Positions 12,691 to 20,888 of a stretch of DNA of 64,000 nucleotides are shown in pieces; position 1 is the first letter of the stretch; every line of letters begins with the position of its first letter. The DNA is from Pseudomonas sp. 21 (GTDB taxonomy: Bacteria; Pseudomonadota; Gammaproteobacteria; Pseudomonadales; Pseudomonadaceae). Both the position numbers and the translations under genes were made by a program. The DNA lies in contig NZ_JYOA01000003.1 of the NCBI RefSeq assembly GCF_000955805.1, positions 790,727 through 854,726 on the forward strand. The letters are read 5' to 3'. Under the pieces are notes generated by a model. The model searched no databases and was not told where the DNA came from. It saw only the letters and a program-made list of their open reading frames with translations.

Positions 12691-13689
12691 ATGCCTGAGC
12701 GTACGACCCTGTCCAGTTGGGTGCGGGGAATCGTCCAGTCCCTGGAACTGGAAGGCCTGGACAGCCGAGCGCTGTTCGCCGAACTGGGATTGGATTTCGC
12801 TGCCCTCGACGACCCCGATGCGCGCTTCCCGCAGGACGCCATGAGCCGTCTGTGGAACCGCGCCGTGGAGCTGTCCGGCAACCCGGCCATTGGTCTGAAC
12901 ATCGCCCGCGTACACACCCCGGCGTTCCCGGTGGTGGGCTATGCACTGATGTCCAGCCGCAACCTGGGCGAGGGCTTCGAGCGCCTGGAGCGCTACCAGC
13001 GGATCATTGCCGAGGGCGCCGACCTGACCTTCCGTCGTCTGCCCGAGGGCTGTTTGTACCGCATCGTGGTGCACGGTGACCGTTTGCCTGTGCCACGGCA
13101 GAGCGCCGAGTGCTCGCTGGCGAGCCTGATCGCCATGCTGCGCTGGATCACCGGGCGGGCGATCAAGCCGCTGGAGGTGCGCCTGGCCGGGGACGCGCCG
13201 CAGAACGTCGAGCCCTACCGGGAGCTGTTCCAGGCGCCGCTGAGTTTCGGCCACGCCGACTGCGCGATGCTGTTTTCCCACGAGGACATGGCCGCGCCGC
13301 TGCCCACTGCCAACGAGGAGCTGGCGCGCCTGCACGATCGCTTTGCCGGGGAATACCTGGCGCGCTTCGTCAGCAGCCGCTTCAGCCACCAGACGCGCCA
13401 GGTCCTGTGCCGCCTGCTGCCCCAGGGCGAGCCCAAGCGCGAAAGCGTGGCGCAGGCGCTGCACCTGTCCGAACGCACCTTGCAGCGCCGCCTGCAGGAG
13501 GAGGGCACCAGCTACCAGCAACTGCTCGACGACACCCGCCGCGAACTGGCCCAGCAATACCTCGCCACGCCGCGCATGACGCTGCTGGAGATTGCCTACC
13601 TGCTGGGCTTTTCCGAGCCGAGCAACTTCTTCCGCGCCTTCCGCCGCTGGTTCGGCAAGACGCCGGGGGAGTACCGCGAGGAGCTGTGA
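12691..13689 (+). CDS. AraC-family transcriptional regulator
   Basis: A 332-residue regulator. Its N-terminal ~190 residues match the AraC-type ligand-binding fold found in OruR/ArgR-like and virulence-type regulators (PF12625-like, LELEGLDSRALFAELGLDF at the start). Two helix-turn-helix units follow at about residues 235-330, with the closing AraC signature (YLLGFSEPSNFFRAFRRWFG). The ligand is not predictable. The start at ATG 12691 gives the standard family length; the frame extends upstream only because of GC bias. It is divergent from the DUF962 gene, a possible target. Confidence 0.88.
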   Translation: MPERTTLSSWVRGIVQSLELEGLDSRALFAELGLDFAALDDPDARFPQDAMSRLWNRAVELSGNPAIGLNIARVHTPAFPVVGYALMSSRNLGEGFERLERYQRIIAEGADLTFRRLPEGCLYRIVVHGDRLPVPRQSAECSLASLIAMLRWITGRAIKPLEVRLAGDAPQNVEPYRELFQAPLSFGHADCAMLFSHEDMAAPLPTANEELARLHDRFAGEYLARFVSSRFSHQTRQVLCRLLPQGEPKRESVAQALHLSERTLQRRLQEEGTSYQQLLDDTRRELAQQYLATPRMTLLEIAYLLGFSEPSNFFRAFRRWFGKTPGEYREEL

Positions 13690-13713
13690 TGCCTCCGGCG
13701 CCAAGCGGCTGGT

Positions 13714-13786
13714 TGTAGGAGCGAGCTTGCTCGCGAACCGCTTGATGGCGGTGCCCAGCCGTTCGCGAGCAAGCTCGCTCCTACAG
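13714..13786. repeat. REP pair (BIME) between araC-type gene and trkH
   Basis: Two GAGCGAGC-class REPs face each other (TGTAGGAGCGAGCTTGCTCG and, 30 bases on, its complement). A further degenerate REP of the GGAGCGGGC...TCCGCGAT form follows at about 13810-13831. The block fills the gap between convergent genes. Confidence 0.9.
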
Positions 13787-13847
13787 AGGCCCGCCGCAGC
13801 CGGCTAGCGCAGGAGCGGGCTTTGTCCGCGATACCGCGCCGCGGGCC

Positions 13848-15302
13848 TCAGTGCCGCCAGAACGCCGGGGTGAACAGCACCAGCACCGTGATGATTTCCA
13901 GGCGGCCCGCCAGCATGCCGCCGCAGAGCAGCCACTTGGCGGCGTCCGGCAGCGAGGCGAAGTTGCCCGAGGGGCCGATGATCGGGCCCATGCCCGGGCC
14001 GACGCCGGCCACGGTGCTGGCCGCGCCGGTCAGCGACGTCATCCAGTCCAGGCCGAGGAACGACAGGCCCAGCGCCAGGGCACCGACGGTGGCGCCGAAG
14101 AAGAACGAGAAGGTCAGGATCGAACGCACGATCTCTTCGTCCAGGCGGTGGCCGTTGTAGCTCTGGCGGATCACCGCGCGCGGGTGGATCAGCTGGTACA
14201 GGCTGGCGCGCAGCAGGGTGAAGGCCACCTGGAAGCGGAAGATCTTGATGCCGCCGGCGGTGGAGCCGGAGCAGCCGCCGATAAAGCCCAGGTAGAAGAA
14301 CAGCATGATCGAGAAGTGGCCCCACAGGCTGTAGTCGCCCAGGGCGAAGCCGGTGGTGGTGACCACCGAGGTCACGTTCACCGCGACGATGCGGAAGGCG
14401 TCCAGCCAGGGCAGGCTGGACGTCACCGAGTACCAGGTGCCCATCACCAGCCAGGTGACCAGCAGCAGGCCGAGGAAGCCGTGCACCTGATGGTCGCGGA
14501 TCAGCGCCTTGCGGTTGCCGCGCAGCATGGACACATACAGCACGAAGGGGATGCTGCCCAGGATCATCACCACCACCGCCACCCAGTGCACCGCCGGCTG
14601 GTGCCACTTGGCCAGGGACTGGTCGGAGGTGGAGAAACCGCCGGTGGAAATGGCCGACATGGCGTGGTTGAGCGAGTCGAACAGGCCCATGCCGGCCCAC
14701 CAGAAGGCCAGCGTGCCGGCGATGGTGATCGCCACGTAAACCCCGACTATGTACTTGGCCACCATGTGCGAGCGCGGCATGACCTTGTCCGAGCGGTCCG
14801 AGGATTCAGTCTGGAACAGGCGCATGCCACCGATGCGCAGCATCGGCAGGATCGCCACCGCCATGGCGATGAAGCCGATACCGCCCAGCCAGTGCAGCAG
14901 CGAGCGCCAGATGAGGATGCCCGGCGACATCTTGTCCAGCCCGCTGAGGACGGTGGAGCCGGTGGCGGTGATGCCCGACATGCTCTCGAAGATCGCGTCG
15001 GTGAAGCTGATGTGCCGCGCGAACATGAAGGGCAGGGACGAGAAGAAGCAGACGATCACCCAGCTCGACACGGTGAGCATGTACATGTCCCGCGGACGCA
15101 TGTGTACCTGCTCCGGGCGGCCGGGAATGACCATGCCCAGCCCGCAGGTGAAGGTGATGATCGCCGACCAGATGAACGGGTGCAGCTCGTTGGCGCGGCC
15201 GTAGTACAGCAGCGTGGCCATGGGCACCAGCATGGCGACTGCCAGCGTGATGACGAAGATGCCGATGATGAATCCGAGGGTGCGTAGTGTCGGCAGGGCC
15301 AT
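13848..15302 (-). CDS. trkH: Trk-type potassium uptake channel subunit TrkH
   Basis: A 484-residue K+ transporter subunit. It has four M1-P-M2-like repeats, with selectivity-type loops such as SGITATGSTVLSG, ISTGGFSTSD, VTTTGFALGD and AGVGPGMGP. These mark the TrkH/TrkG/KtrB superfamily, which works with the cytoplasmic NAD-binding protein TrkA. No trkA is nearby, which is usual in Pseudomonas. The ATG at 15302 begins MALPTLRTLGFIIG and leads straight into the first helix. It is divergent from ydjA across 178 bp. Confidence 0.93.
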   Translation of the reverse strand: MALPTLRTLGFIIGIFVITLAVAMLVPMATLLYYGRANELHPFIWSAIITFTCGLGMVIPGRPEQVHMRPRDMYMLTVSSWVIVCFFSSLPFMFARHISFTDAIFESMSGITATGSTVLSGLDKMSPGILIWRSLLHWLGGIGFIAMAVAILPMLRIGGMRLFQTESSDRSDKVMPRSHMVAKYIVGVYVAITIAGTLAFWWAGMGLFDSLNHAMSAISTGGFSTSDQSLAKWHQPAVHWVAVVVMILGSIPFVLYVSMLRGNRKALIRDHQVHGFLGLLLVTWLVMGTWYSVTSSLPWLDAFRIVAVNVTSVVTTTGFALGDYSLWGHFSIMLFFYLGFIGGCSGSTAGGIKIFRFQVAFTLLRASLYQLIHPRAVIRQSYNGHRLDEEIVRSILTFSFFFGATVGALALGLSFLGLDWMTSLTGAASTVAGVGPGMGPIIGPSGNFASLPDAAKWLLCGGMLAGRLEIITVLVLFTPAFWRH

Positions 15303-15480
15303 GCGCTGAGGTCTGAATCCAATGGGAATCGGCCATTTTACCTGCCGCCTGCCGAGAGTAAACCGCGTGACACCGTTCCCCTTTACAAGTGGGGCGGAGT
15401 TGCAGCGGGCTGTCTTTCCCGGACAAATGCGAACCCTTTGCGTCTACAATGGCGGCTTCGAGATTGACTGGAGGCAGCCC

Positions 15481-16041
15481 ATGGAGGCTCTCGACGCGTT
15501 GCTCAACCGTGTGTCCCACGCCCGCCTGAGCGAGCCGGCACCGTCCGCCGAGCAGCTGGACCGCCTGTTCCGCAGCGCCTTGCGCGCCCCGGACCACGGG
15601 CAGCTGCGCCCCTGGCGCTTCCTTACCGTGGAAGGCGAGGCGCGCAAGGAGCTGGGAGAGTTGTTTGCCCGCGCCGTGGCGGCCAATGAGCCGGACGGCA
15701 AGCCCGAGGCGCTGGACAAGGCTCGCGCCATGCCGCTGCGCGCGCCGCTGCTGGTGGTGGCCGTGGCACGCCTGCAGGATCACCCCAAGGTGCCGGAGAT
15801 CGAGCAGTGGCTGGCGGCGGGTTGCGCCGCCCACGGCATCATCCAGGCGGCCTACGTCGAAGGGTTGGGTGCGATGTGGCGCACGGGCGCCATGGCGTTC
15901 GATCCGCTGGTGCGCGAGGGCCTGGGCTTGGCCGAGAACGAGCGCATCGTCGGTTTCATCTACCTCGGCACGCCGGTCGGCGAGCTGCGCCGCCCGGCGC
16001 CGCTGGACCCGGCCGGGTTCGTCAGCGCCTGGCGGGGCTGA
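15481..16041 (+). CDS. ydjA: NAD(P)H nitroreductase, YdjA type
   Basis: A 186-residue compact FMN-dependent nitroreductase of the YdjA/TdsD group, a soluble cytosolic homodimer family. The N-terminal FMN-phosphate region (RSALRAPDHGQLRPWRF) and C-terminal EGLGAMWRTG with the GFIYLGTP end are family landmarks. The physiological substrate is unknown. GGAGG stands 8 bp before the ATG, and a TACAAT -10-like hexamer lies about 30 bp upstream of it. Its 3' end overlaps the convergent kinase-like gene by 20 bp, so the two transcripts are antisense at their ends. Confidence 0.85.
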   Translation: MEALDALLNRVSHARLSEPAPSAEQLDRLFRSALRAPDHGQLRPWRFLTVEGEARKELGELFARAVAANEPDGKPEALDKARAMPLRAPLLVVAVARLQDHPKVPEIEQWLAAGCAAHGIIQAAYVEGLGAMWRTGAMAFDPLVREGLGLAENERIVGFIYLGTPVGELRRPAPLDPAGFVSAWRG

Positions 16042-16501
16042 GCGGCAGTTCCAGGCGTACCTTCCAGCCAGCGTCGCGAGCGCGCCAGAGCAGGTGTCCA
16101 CCCTGCCAGGCGGCCAGGCGACGCGCCGGCGGCAGGGCTTCCGGCAGCCAGGCCCGCGCCTGCGGGTCGTCGCCTTGCAGATCCAGGCGCAGCTCACCGC
16201 GTGCTGAACTGAGCGACAGCTCCAGCGCCGCATGCGGATGGCGCGCCAGCGCCCCTTCCAGCAAGGCATCCAGTGCTTCGCCCAGCGCATCCGGCCAGCT
16301 TTCCAGTGGCCAGGTGCCGCTCTGCGGCAGGCTCAGGCGCAAGCCGGGCCAGCGTGCGCGCCAGTGCGTGGCGAGACGCGCCAGTTCCACCGCCAGCACC
16401 AGGTACTGCGGGTCGTCGTAGGGTTCACTGCGCAGCAGGGCTGCCGGCGGCAGCGGCTGTTGCAGGACGGGGATCGGGGTAGCGAAGGCGGGAAGGCTCA
16501 T
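16022..16501 (-). CDS. Degenerate histidine-kinase ATPase-like protein next to cpxA
   Basis: A 159-residue protein of unknown function. Residues about 70-155 align by eye with the catalytic domain of the adjacent CpxA. WPDALGEALDALLEGAL matches WPDMLDRALDNLLRNGL, and the last strands (WKVRLELPLS) match the kinase end (FVASIDLPLR). The ATP-binding N-box asparagine is missing, there is no DxGxG (G1), F or G2 box, and no H-box histidine. It therefore appears to be a kinase-derived fold without nucleotide binding. It starts 26 bp after cpxA on the same strand and overlaps ydjA convergently. A regulator or decoy of the Cpx pair is inference. Confidence 0.7.
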   Translation of the reverse strand: MSLPAFATPIPVLQQPLPPAALLRSEPYDDPQYLVLAVELARLATHWRARWPGLRLSLPQSGTWPLESWPDALGEALDALLEGALARHPHAALELSLSSARGELRLDLQGDDPQARAWLPEALPPARRLAAWQGGHLLWRARDAGWKVRLELPLSPARR

Positions 16502-16527
16502 GGTGGCTCTCCGAAAATGCGCTCGGT

Positions 16528-17865
16528 TCAGGCGGCCTGCCGACGCAACGGCAGGTCGATGCTGGCGACGAATCCGCCGTCGGGATGGTTGCTCAGGCGC
16601 AGTCGTCCATGGTGACGTTCGATGGCGCGGCGGGCGATGGCCAGGCCCAGGCCGTGGCCGGGGCTGCTCTGGTTGGGCGCGCGGAAGAAGGGTTCGCCCA
16701 GTTGCGCCAGGTGTTCCTCGCTGGCGCCGGGACCGTGGTCGCGCACGCGGATGTGCAGGCGTTCGCCGTCGATCCGCGCCTGTACTTCCAGCGGCTGTTC
16801 CGCCGGGTTGAAGCGCAGGCCGTTGCGCAGCAGGTTGTCGAGGGCGCGGTCGAGCATGTCCGGCCAGCCGTCGAGGGCCAGTTGCGGGCCGACGTCGAGC
16901 TGGATGGTCTGTTCCGGGTAAAGCAGTTGCGCATCGTTGCGCAGGCGCTCGAACAGCGGCAGCAGGTCGATGCGGCTGGCCGGGCCGGGCTCGGCGTCGA
17001 GGCGGGCGAGGGCGAGGATCTCGCTGATCAGTGCCTCCAGGCGGTCGCATTCCTGTTCCAGGCGCGGCCACATGGCAGCGCGCTGTTCGGGCTCGGCGCG
17101 TTCAGCCAGGGCCAGGGCGATGCGCAGGCGGGCCAGCGGCGAACGCAGTTCGTGGGAAACATCACGCAGGAGCTGGCGTTGGCTGCCGATCAGCCCTTGC
17201 AGGCGGGCACCCATGCGGTTGAAGTCACGCGCCAGCACGCCCAGTTCGTCGCCGCGGCGCGAGAGTCGGGCGAGGCTGTCCTGTTGATAACTGGTCTGGC
17301 CGAGGTCATGCACGGCGCGGCGCAGGCGGTTCAGCGGGCGGGTGATGGACAGCGTCAGCAGCAGGCTGAACACGGTCAACACCACCAGCGCGATGCCCAG
17401 CGCACTCAGCGGCCAGAGGAGGCTGCTGCGGTGCCAGGCCTGCAGCGTCGGGTGCGGAATGCGGTAGATGAACAGGTAGGTCTGGTCGGTGCGGCTGCTG
17501 GTGTATTCCTGGCTCAGTTGGCGCCAGGGGAAGCGCGGCAGGTTTTCCCGGTCGAAATTGTTGTCGCGCGGCCGTGGCGGGCGCGGCAGGTAGGTGCCGT
17601 TGACCAGGCGCTGGCCGGTCTCGTCGAGCACCTGCACGGAGAGCTCGTATTGCTTGCGGCGGCTTTCCAGCAGTTCTTGCGCGGCTTCCGGGCCTTGCGT
17701 CTCGTAGAGCTGGGTCCATTGCTTGGCGATGTCATGCAGGCCGGGATAGCGGGCGATCACCCAGGTGTCCTGGTTCAGGGCGCGGCCCAGCAGGATCGAC
17801 AGTCCGGCCACCAACAGGAGGGCGAGCCAGAAGGCGGCGAGGATCCGCCAGAAGAGTGAGCGCAT
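16528..17865 (-). CDS. cpxA: Sensor histidine kinase CpxA
   Basis: A 445-residue inner-membrane kinase. TM1 is about 7-28, the periplasmic sensor about 29-150, TM2 about 151-173 and HAMP about 174-228. The phosphorylated histidine is H238 in VSHELRSPLARLR, and the C-terminal ATPase has DNLLRNGLRF, DHGPG and GHGLGL boxes. The gene set (regulator, Spy-like protein, kinase) matches P. aeruginosa PA3204-PA3206, described as Cpx. It likely senses envelope or protein-folding stress and phosphorylates CpxR. The start at 17865 is chosen for AGGAAG just upstream; an in-frame ATG at 17886 would add seven residues. It lies 93 bp after the spy-like gene. Confidence 0.88.
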   Translation of the reverse strand: MRSLFWRILAAFWLALLLVAGLSILLGRALNQDTWVIARYPGLHDIAKQWTQLYETQGPEAAQELLESRRKQYELSVQVLDETGQRLVNGTYLPRPPRPRDNNFDRENLPRFPWRQLSQEYTSSRTDQTYLFIYRIPHPTLQAWHRSSLLWPLSALGIALVVLTVFSLLLTLSITRPLNRLRRAVHDLGQTSYQQDSLARLSRRGDELGVLARDFNRMGARLQGLIGSQRQLLRDVSHELRSPLARLRIALALAERAEPEQRAAMWPRLEQECDRLEALISEILALARLDAEPGPASRIDLLPLFERLRNDAQLLYPEQTIQLDVGPQLALDGWPDMLDRALDNLLRNGLRFNPAEQPLEVQARIDGERLHIRVRDHGPGASEEHLAQLGEPFFRAPNQSSPGHGLGLAIARRAIERHHGRLRLSNHPDGGFVASIDLPLRRQAA

Positions 17866-17958
17866 GGTCTTCCTGTTCAGCCGCATGGTCTATCCGTTGT
17901 CAGGGGCTCCACGGCAAGGCGCCGGGTAGAACCCGGCGCCTGCGCTTGCTGGAGCGAA

Positions 17959-18414
17959 TCAGTTGGTCTTGGCGCCGTCCTTCTGGGCCTTCCAGGTCTG
18001 GAATTCAGCCCATTCGGCCTTGCGCTGCTCGCGCTGCTTCTTCATCTCGTCGAACTTCTTCTGCTGCTCGGGAGTGAGGATGCCGCGGATGCCGGCGTCG
18101 GCCTTGTCACGGTTGGCCTTCAGTTCTTCCTGCATGGCCTTGCGGTCAGCCTCGGGCAGCTTGTTCCAGTACTTCTCGGTGATCGCGCGGCGATCCTTCA
18201 TCGAGTCGCCCATCAGCTTGCCGACTTGCTGGCGCTGGTCCTGGGTCAGGTTCAGTTCGCGGAACGCACCGCCGTGTTCGCCGCGGTGCATGCCCGGGCC
18301 GTGGTCCTTCATGAACGGGGCCGGCGGCGGAGCGTCGGTCGGCGCGGGAGTGGCCGCCAGCGCGACGGTCGGCAGGGCGGCGGCGATCAGCAGGGCGGTC
18401 AGGGTCTTGCGCAT
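17959..18414 (-). CDS. Spy/CpxP-family periplasmic chaperone
   Basis: A 151-residue secreted helical protein. The signal peptide is residues 1-20 (TALLIAAALPTVALA). A His/Gly-rich stretch (HGPGMHRGEHGG) follows, then the family LTxxQ motifs LTQDQ (56-60) and LTPEQ (113-117) within amphipathic helices. CpxP in enterobacteria binds CpxA and represses it; Spy is an ATP-independent chaperone. Which role applies here is open. It lies between cpxR and cpxA, and a GTAAA-N6-GTAAA CpxR-box candidate sits about 80-96 bp upstream. The His-rich part may bind metal. Confidence 0.9.
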   Translation of the reverse strand: MRKTLTALLIAAALPTVALAATPAPTDAPPPAPFMKDHGPGMHRGEHGGAFRELNLTQDQRQQVGKLMGDSMKDRRAITEKYWNKLPEADRKAMQEELKANRDKADAGIRGILTPEQQKKFDEMKKQREQRKAEWAEFQTWKAQKDGAKTN

Positions 18415-18494
18415 GGTGTTTCTCCTTTCAGGGGCCGGTCGTTACCGGATGAGCCCAGTCTAGGGTCGGCAAGGTCAAGGGCGGTCAGTCCCAC

Positions 18495-18510
18495 GTAAAG
18501 CTTCGGTAAA
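18495..18510. promoter_or_regulatory. CpxR box upstream of the spy-like gene
   Basis: GTAAA (18495-18499) and GTAAA (18506-18510) are directly repeated with six bases between, fitting the CpxR pattern GTAAA-N4-8-GTAAA. An inverted half-site TTTAC lies at 18536-18540. The pair lies 80-96 bp upstream of the spy-like start, in the 170-bp gap after cpxR. CpxR control of the spy-cpxA part of the cluster is inferred. Confidence 0.7.
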
Positions 18511-18584
18511 GATTGCGTGAAGCCCTGCTGGAATCTTTACCAAGCCCGGGCCAGAGCGGCCCGGGCGCTCTGCAAGACGAGGGA

Positions 18585-19262
18585 TCAGGCTGCGTAGAAG
18601 TAACCGCGCCCGCGCAGGGCGAGGATGCGCGGGCGGCCGTCGGGATGGCTGCCGAGCTTCTTGCGCAGGTTGCTGACGTGCATGTCCAGGCTGCGGTCGT
18701 ACAGGGTCAGCTTGCGGCCCAGCGCGAGCTGCGCCAGCGCCTGCTTGTCCAGCGGTTCCCCCGGCTGGCGCAGCAGGGCCTCGAGGATGCGGCTCTCGGA
18801 AAGGGTCAGGCTGATTTCTTCGGCGCCGATGGTGGCCACGCCGCGCGACAGGTTCAGCGCCAGGTCGCCCAGCTCCAGCTGCGCGGCGGGTTGCGCCGGG
18901 TGGCTGCGGCGCAGTACGGCGCGCAGGCGGGCGGTCAGCTCGCGCGGGTCGCAGGGCTTGGCCAGGTAGTCGTCGGCGCCCAGCTCCAGGCCGAGGATAC
19001 GGTCCAGCGGCTCGCCGCGGGCGGAGAGCATCAGCACCGGCAGGTCCGGGTGGTCGCTGCGCAGCGACTTGAGCAGCTCCAGGCCGCTGCCGTCGGGCAG
19101 CATGACGTCGAGCACGACCGCGTCCGGCGCGCGGCTGCCCAGCGCGGCGCGGGCCTGCGCACCATCGTGGGCGGCGCGGATGCTGAAGCCTTCCTGGGTC
19201 AGCCAGGTGGTCAGCAGTTCGCAGAGTTCGACATCGTCGTCGATCAGCAGCAGTTCACTCAT
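18585..19262 (-). CDS. cpxR: Response regulator CpxR (OmpR family)
   Basis: A 225-residue OmpR/PhoB-type regulator. The receiver domain has the acidic pocket at residues 8-10 and phospho-acceptor D52 in VVLDVMLPDGSG. The C-terminal winged helix (about 130-225) ends in HVSNLRKKLG...RGRGYFYAA. In P. aeruginosa, CpxR activates efflux genes such as mexAB-oprM. The ATG at 19262 gives a receiver beginning MSELLLIDDD. It lies 13 bp after the YgiM-like gene, so those two are one transcript, and 170 bp before the spy-like gene, a gap with a likely internal promoter. Confidence 0.9.
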   Translation of the reverse strand: MSELLLIDDDVELCELLTTWLTQEGFSIRAAHDGAQARAALGSRAPDAVVLDVMLPDGSGLELLKSLRSDHPDLPVLMLSARGEPLDRILGLELGADDYLAKPCDPRELTARLRAVLRRSHPAQPAAQLELGDLALNLSRGVATIGAEEISLTLSESRILEALLRQPGEPLDKQALAQLALGRKLTLYDRSLDMHVSNLRKKLGSHPDGRPRILALRGRGYFYAA

Positions 19263-19275
19263 GAAGAGGCTTCTT

Positions 19276-19686
19276 TCAGTTGATCCATTCGCGGCGCGAG
19301 CGGCGGCGGCCACGGCTCAGCATGCCCAGGATGAACGCCAGCAGCGCGGTGCCGGCGCCGGTCACGTACCAGGTCTGCTGCTCGCTGAGCAGGCGCGGCG
19401 GCTGGTTGGCCTGGGCCTCGCGCAGCTGCAGCTTCAGCCGCTGGTTTTCCTGGGTGAGGCGGGCGATGCGGGCTTCGTCCTGGCTGTTGTCCGGGTTGGA
19501 CAGTTGCGCGGCCAGCTCGGCACGTTGCCGTTCGCTTTCGGCCAGACGCTGCTCCAGGTCAGGATTGGCGGCCGGCGGTTGAACGGAGGGTTGGACAGCA
19601 CTTTGCGCCGGTTGCTCCGTGACGGGCTCTTCGGCGAGGGCGGGCAGTGGCAGGGCGAGGCAGGCGAGCAGGGGCAAACGGCGCAT
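19276..19686 (-). CDS. YgiM-like coiled-coil membrane protein lacking the SH3 domain
   Basis: A 136-residue protein with a signal sequence (MRRLPLLACLALPLPALA), a Pro/Gln-rich linker (residues 20-42), a coiled coil (about 43-92) and one C-terminal membrane helix (about 105-123) ending in a basic tail (GRRRSRREWIN). That coil-helix-basic-tail layout, down to the final W-x-N, resembles the C-terminal half of YgiM/TIGR04211 proteins. The N-terminal bacterial SH3 domain is missing. It is cotranscribed upstream of cpxR with a 13-bp gap. Its role is unknown; an envelope tether or sensor for the Cpx pathway would fit. Confidence 0.7.
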   Translation of the reverse strand: MRRLPLLACLALPLPALAEEPVTEQPAQSAVQPSVQPPAANPDLEQRLAESERQRAELAAQLSNPDNSQDEARIARLTQENQRLKLQLREAQANQPPRLLSEQQTWYVTGAGTALLAFILGMLSRGRRRSRREWIN

Positions 19687-19793
19687 CGGGACTCCTTGTT
19701 CGATGATGTGCCGCCGTCCATGGCCATCCCGGCGCTGTCCGGCTGCGATGCCCCGTGGCGCTCCGTGCCTCGGGGTGCAACGCTCGCGCGCTG

Positions 19794-20093
19794 TTAGGGC
19801 AGGACTTTCTTGAACGGCTTGACCACGACGTCGGCGTAGACGCCGGCGGCGCGGTACGGGTCGGCGTCGGCCCAGGCCTGTGCGGCGGCCAGGGAGTCGA
19901 ACTCGGCGACGATCAGGCTGCCGGTGAAGCCGGCGGCGCCCGGGTCGTTGCTGTCGATGGCCGGGTGCGGGCCGGCCAGTACCAGGCGGCCTTCTTCCTT
20001 CAGCTGCTCCAGGCGTGCGATGTGCGCGGGACGGGCGGCCAGGCGGCGTTCTTGGGAGGCGGTGATATCACGGGCAATGATCGCGTAGAGCAT
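19794..20093 (-). CDS. YciI family protein
   Basis: A 99-residue ferredoxin-like fold protein of the YciI family, with the conserved MLYAIIARD start and the ADADPY motif containing the putative active-site Asp. Related dehydrohalogenase-like proteins exist, but no reaction is assigned for YciI. It starts one base after the yciB stop codon, so yciB and yciI form one operon, a Pseudomonas and enteric arrangement. Confidence 0.9.
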   Translation of the reverse strand: MLYAIIARDITASQERRLAARPAHIARLEQLKEEGRLVLAGPHPAIDSNDPGAAGFTGSLIVAEFDSLAAAQAWADADPYRAAGVYADVVVKPFKKVLP

Positions 20094-20094
20094 G

Positions 20095-20688
20095 TCAGTC
20101 CTTGGGTTTTTCGCCGGTAGGCTCATCGTGCATGTGGCGGGCCAGGAACACGCCCTGGCCGATCAGGAACAGCAGGGTCATGCCCAGGCTGCCGAACACC
20201 TTGAAGTCCACCCAGTAGTCCTGGAAGGTGAAGGCGACGAACAGCTGGACGCAACCGCAGATCAGGAAGAACAGCACCCAGGCGACGTTCAGTTTCGCCC
20301 AGAGGGAATCGGTCAGGTGCACCGCATGGCCCATGATGCGCTGGATCAGCGGCTGGCCGCCAATGAAGTGACTGCCGGCGAAAGCCAGGGCGAAGAGCCA
20401 GTTCACCACCGGCGCCTTCCACTTGAGGAAGGTTTCGCTGTGGAAGGCCAGGGTCATGCCGCCGAACACCAGGCAGGCGGCGAGCGTCACCCACTGGCCC
20501 TTGTCCAGCTTGCGCTGCTTGATCAGCAGGGCGCCGTAGACCACCACGGAGGCGGCGATCAGCACGGCCGTGGCGCTGTAGATCCCGCCGACCGAGACGT
20601 TCTGGCCGGCGAGTTCGACGTTGCGCGGGTCGAGCTTGTAGACGATGAAGAAGAGGATGAGGGGAATGAAATCGATGAATTGCTTCAT
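20095..20688 (-). CDS. yciB: Inner-membrane septation protein YciB (IspZ)
   Basis: A 197-residue membrane protein with about five helices. The start [19 protein letters not shown], the central KHxxPVVNW-like stretch ([13 protein letters not shown]) and [18 protein letters not shown] identify YciB/septation protein A. It interacts with elongation and division proteins and is linked to cell-envelope integrity and septation. It heads the yciB-yciI pair and is divergent from the PHP gene across 200 bp. Confidence 0.93.
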   Translation of the reverse strand: MKQFIDFIPLILFFIVYKLDPRNVELAGQNVSVGGIYSATAVLIAASVVVYGALLIKQRKLDKGQWVTLAACLVFGGMTLAFHSETFLKWKAPVVNWLFALAFAGSHFIGGQPLIQRIMGHAVHLTDSLWAKLNVAWVLFFLICGCVQLFVAFTFQDYWVDFKVFGSLGMTLLFLIGQGVFLARHMHDEPTGEKPKD

Positions 20689-20888
20689 TACGGCAGCCAG
20701 AGCCCAGTAGAGCCGGCATAATACCAACCTGCGGATGAACTGAAAGAGCCATCCGCCCAACGCTGCGTCAGATCATGGTTTCAATCCATTGCCGCGGGAG
20801 CGTTGGCACAGAAGCGTCTATACAGAAAGTTATCCCGACAGAAATCCATTCCGACACCAAGCCACCCCCTGCATTCCCTGGAAGCCCC

